Shown here piece by piece: positions 4,510 to 5,662 of a stretch of 5,662 bases of DNA. A program made the translations under genes and the position numbers. The notes beneath the pieces are model-generated. The model was not told the DNA's origin. It saw only the letters and a list, made by a program, of their open reading frames with translations, and ran no database searches. This stretch comes from VFJJ01 sp031362415 (GTDB lineage: Bacteria; Actinomycetota; Acidimicrobiia; IMCC26256; VFJJ01). Each line of letters begins with the position of its first letter. Positions within the stretch are counted from its first letter, which is position 1. The stretch spans positions 1 to 5,662 of the forward strand of contig JANLSK010000138.1 of NCBI GenBank assembly GCA_031362415.1. Reading direction: 5' to 3'.

Positions 4510-5662
4510 ATGAAACGGACCAGCAGGATGTTGACGGCGCTCGTCGCGCTGTCGCTCGTGGTCGCCGCGTGTGGCGACGACGACGACGACAGCGGCGGTG
4601 CAACGGAGACGACCGCGGCGGCTGGCGGCACCGAGACCACCGCGGCGGCTGGCGCGGCCGCAGGAGGCTCTGTCGACGGGGTGCTCAAGATCGGCACGCT
4701 GTTGCCTCAGACCGGCGGCCTGGCGATTCTCGGTCCCCCGATGATCGAGGGTGTGCGGATGGCGCTGCGTGACATCAACGCGGCGGGCGGCATCCTCGGC
4801 AAGGATGTAGCGGTCGTGGAGACCGACGACGGCACGAACGTCGACGTGGCGGGCGCCGCGGTCGATCAGCTCCTCAACGCGGACCAGGTCGACGCCATCG
4901 TCGGCGCGGCGGGGTCGTCGATCACGCTGGCGGTGATCGACCGGATCACCGGGGCCCAGCGAATCGAATGCTCGCCTTCGAACACGGGTGCGTCGTTCAC
5001 CACCTACGACGATGGCGGGTACTACTTCCGAACCGCGCCTCCCGACAGCCTCCAGGGCCCCGCGCTGGCCAACGTCGTGGTCGAGGACGGGCACTCCAAC
5101 ATCGTGCTGATCGGCCAAGCCACCGAGTACGGCGAGGGCTTCGTGGGCTTCCTCGACGAGGCGCTCACCGCCGCTGGGGCCACGGTGGCAGCCACGATCG
5201 TCTACGACCCCGCGGCGACGAGCTTCGACGCCGAGGTGCAGCAGATCGTCGACGCCGATCCCGACGCGGTCGTGCTGATCTCGTACGCGGAAGGAATCCC
5301 GATCATCCAGGCGATGATCGAGCAGGGCGTTGGCCCCGACACCGTCGGGTTGTACATCGCCGACGGTCTGGCGAGCGGCACGCTGGGCGAGAAGATCGAC
5401 CCCGCCAACCCCGGGGTGGCGGCAGGCATCCGCGGCACCCAGCCGTCGGCTGCTCCCGAGAACGGTGCCGCGTTCTTCCCTGACGCCTTCGCCGAGTTCG
5501 CCCCCGACATCGACGTCATCTATTCCGGTCATGCCTACGACTGCGTGGCCGTCATCGCGCTCGCTGCGGCGGTGGCCGGCACCGACGACCCGGTAGCTAT
5601 CCAGGCCGAGATGAACGGCGTCACCAGCGGCGGCGAGAAGTGCGACACCGTCGCCGCCTGCC
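4510..5662 (+). CDS. ABC transporter substrate-binding lipoprotein, branched-chain amino acid/amide type (partial)
   Basis: The first 384 residues of a Leu/Ile/Val-binding-protein-like (periplasmic-binding fold type I) lipoprotein; the frame is open to the window end. The signal peptide is MKRTSRM then a hydrophobic stretch, ending in lipobox VAAC with C21 as the lipidated cysteine, so the protein is anchored outside the membrane. A flexible linker follows: five Asp (23-27), then two TETTAAAG units (32-49). The binding domain starts near residue 58 with LKIGTLLPQTGGLAILGPP, then INAAGGILGKDV and IVGAAGSSITLAV. C154, C345, C378 and C384 are in the mature domain; the close pair C378-x5-C384 probably forms a disulphide. 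It would deliver a small solute, classically an amino acid, amide or urea, to permease and ATPase partners expected downstream. The ligand cannot be read from sequence. Only a short C-terminal part is likely missing. Confidence 0.92.
   Translation, partial: MKRTSRMLTALVALSLVVAACGDDDDDSGGATETTAAAGGTETTAAAGAAAGGSVDGVLKIGTLLPQTGGLAILGPPMIEGVRMALRDINAAGGILGKDVAVVETDDGTNVDVAGAAVDQLLNADQVDAIVGAAGSSITLAVIDRITGAQRIECSPSNTGASFTTYDDGGYYFRTAPPDSLQGPALANVVVEDGHSNIVLIGQATEYGEGFVGFLDEALTAAGATVAATIVYDPAATSFDAEVQQIVDADPDAVVLISYAEGIPIIQAMIEQGVGPDTVGLYIADGLASGTLGEKIDPANPGVAAGIRGTQPSAAPENGAAFFPDAFAEFAPDIDVIYSGHAYDCVAVIALAAAVAGTDDPVAIQAEMNGVTSGGEKCDTVAAC
4603..4656 (+). repeat. 27-bp tandem repeat coding the TETTAAAG linker
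   Basis: Two adjacent 27-bp units, 4603-4629 and 4630-4656, encode TETTAAAGG and TETTAAAGA. They differ at only a few positions. They form the flexible spacer between the lipid anchor and the binding domain. Copy number in such repeats can vary by slippage, so linker length may differ among strains. Confidence 0.75.

Noticed and set aside
4208..4513. A possible small gene (about 100 codons) in the non-coding gap before the transporter gene
   Set aside because: It lacks a Shine-Dalgarno, is Pro/Arg/Gly-rich, runs through the hairpins, the inverted repeat and the promoter, and overlaps the start of the next gene.
4255..5532. A 425-codon open frame on the minus strand opposite the substrate-binding protein
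   Set aside because: It is antisense to a clear lipoprotein gene with signal peptide and family motifs, and its own translation is low-complexity without recognisable domains.

Overview
The window comes from a high-GC actinobacterium. A WhiB-family Fe-S regulator and an RsrA-type zinc anti-sigma factor are actinobacterial hallmarks. The lipoprotein with a poly-Asp stretch and a TETTAAAG-type linker is a style I associate with Acidimicrobiia (Ilumatobacter-like). The class assignment is inference; the phylum is well supported.

Layout, left to right. (1) 69-512 (+): a WhiB-like regulator with an AT-hook-like basic tail. (2) 539-580: a strong bulged hairpin, probably a shared terminator, between whiB and the convergent serC. 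(3) 608-1735 (-): serC, phosphoserine aminotransferase of the actinobacterial type. (4) 1736-1865: a 130-bp divergent intergenic region. (5) 1866-3095 (+): a class I (subgroup I-beta) aspartate-type aminotransferase. (6) 3171-3197: a GGGAAT-N18-GTT match to the SigR/SigH autoregulatory promoter. (7) 3222-3872 and 3869-4156 (+): an ECF sigma factor and its ZAS-type anti-sigma factor, overlapping by 4 nt (GTGA). (8) 4157-4509: a 353-bp non-coding stretch with an unusual duplicated set of hairpin arms, a 9+9 bp inverted repeat, a candidate extended -10 promoter and a good Shine-Dalgarno. (9) 4510-5662 (+, runs off the window): a lipoprotein substrate-binding protein of a branched-chain amino acid/amide type ABC transporter.

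Two themes emerge. One is amino-acid metabolism: serC and the aspartate-type aminotransferase diverge from a common region, and serC would use glutamate as amino donor. The other is redox-responsive regulation: WhiB carries four Fe-S-ligand cysteines, and the sigma/anti-sigma pair has the layout of the thiol-oxidation switch SigR-RsrA, including a probable self-activating promoter. The substrate-binding protein appears to have its own promoter and possibly its own operator.

No mobile element, CRISPR array, tRNA or rRNA is visible. Nothing here amounts to a wholly new system. The most interesting parts are the predicted SigR-type circuit and the structured, partly duplicated intergenic region at 4157-4380.
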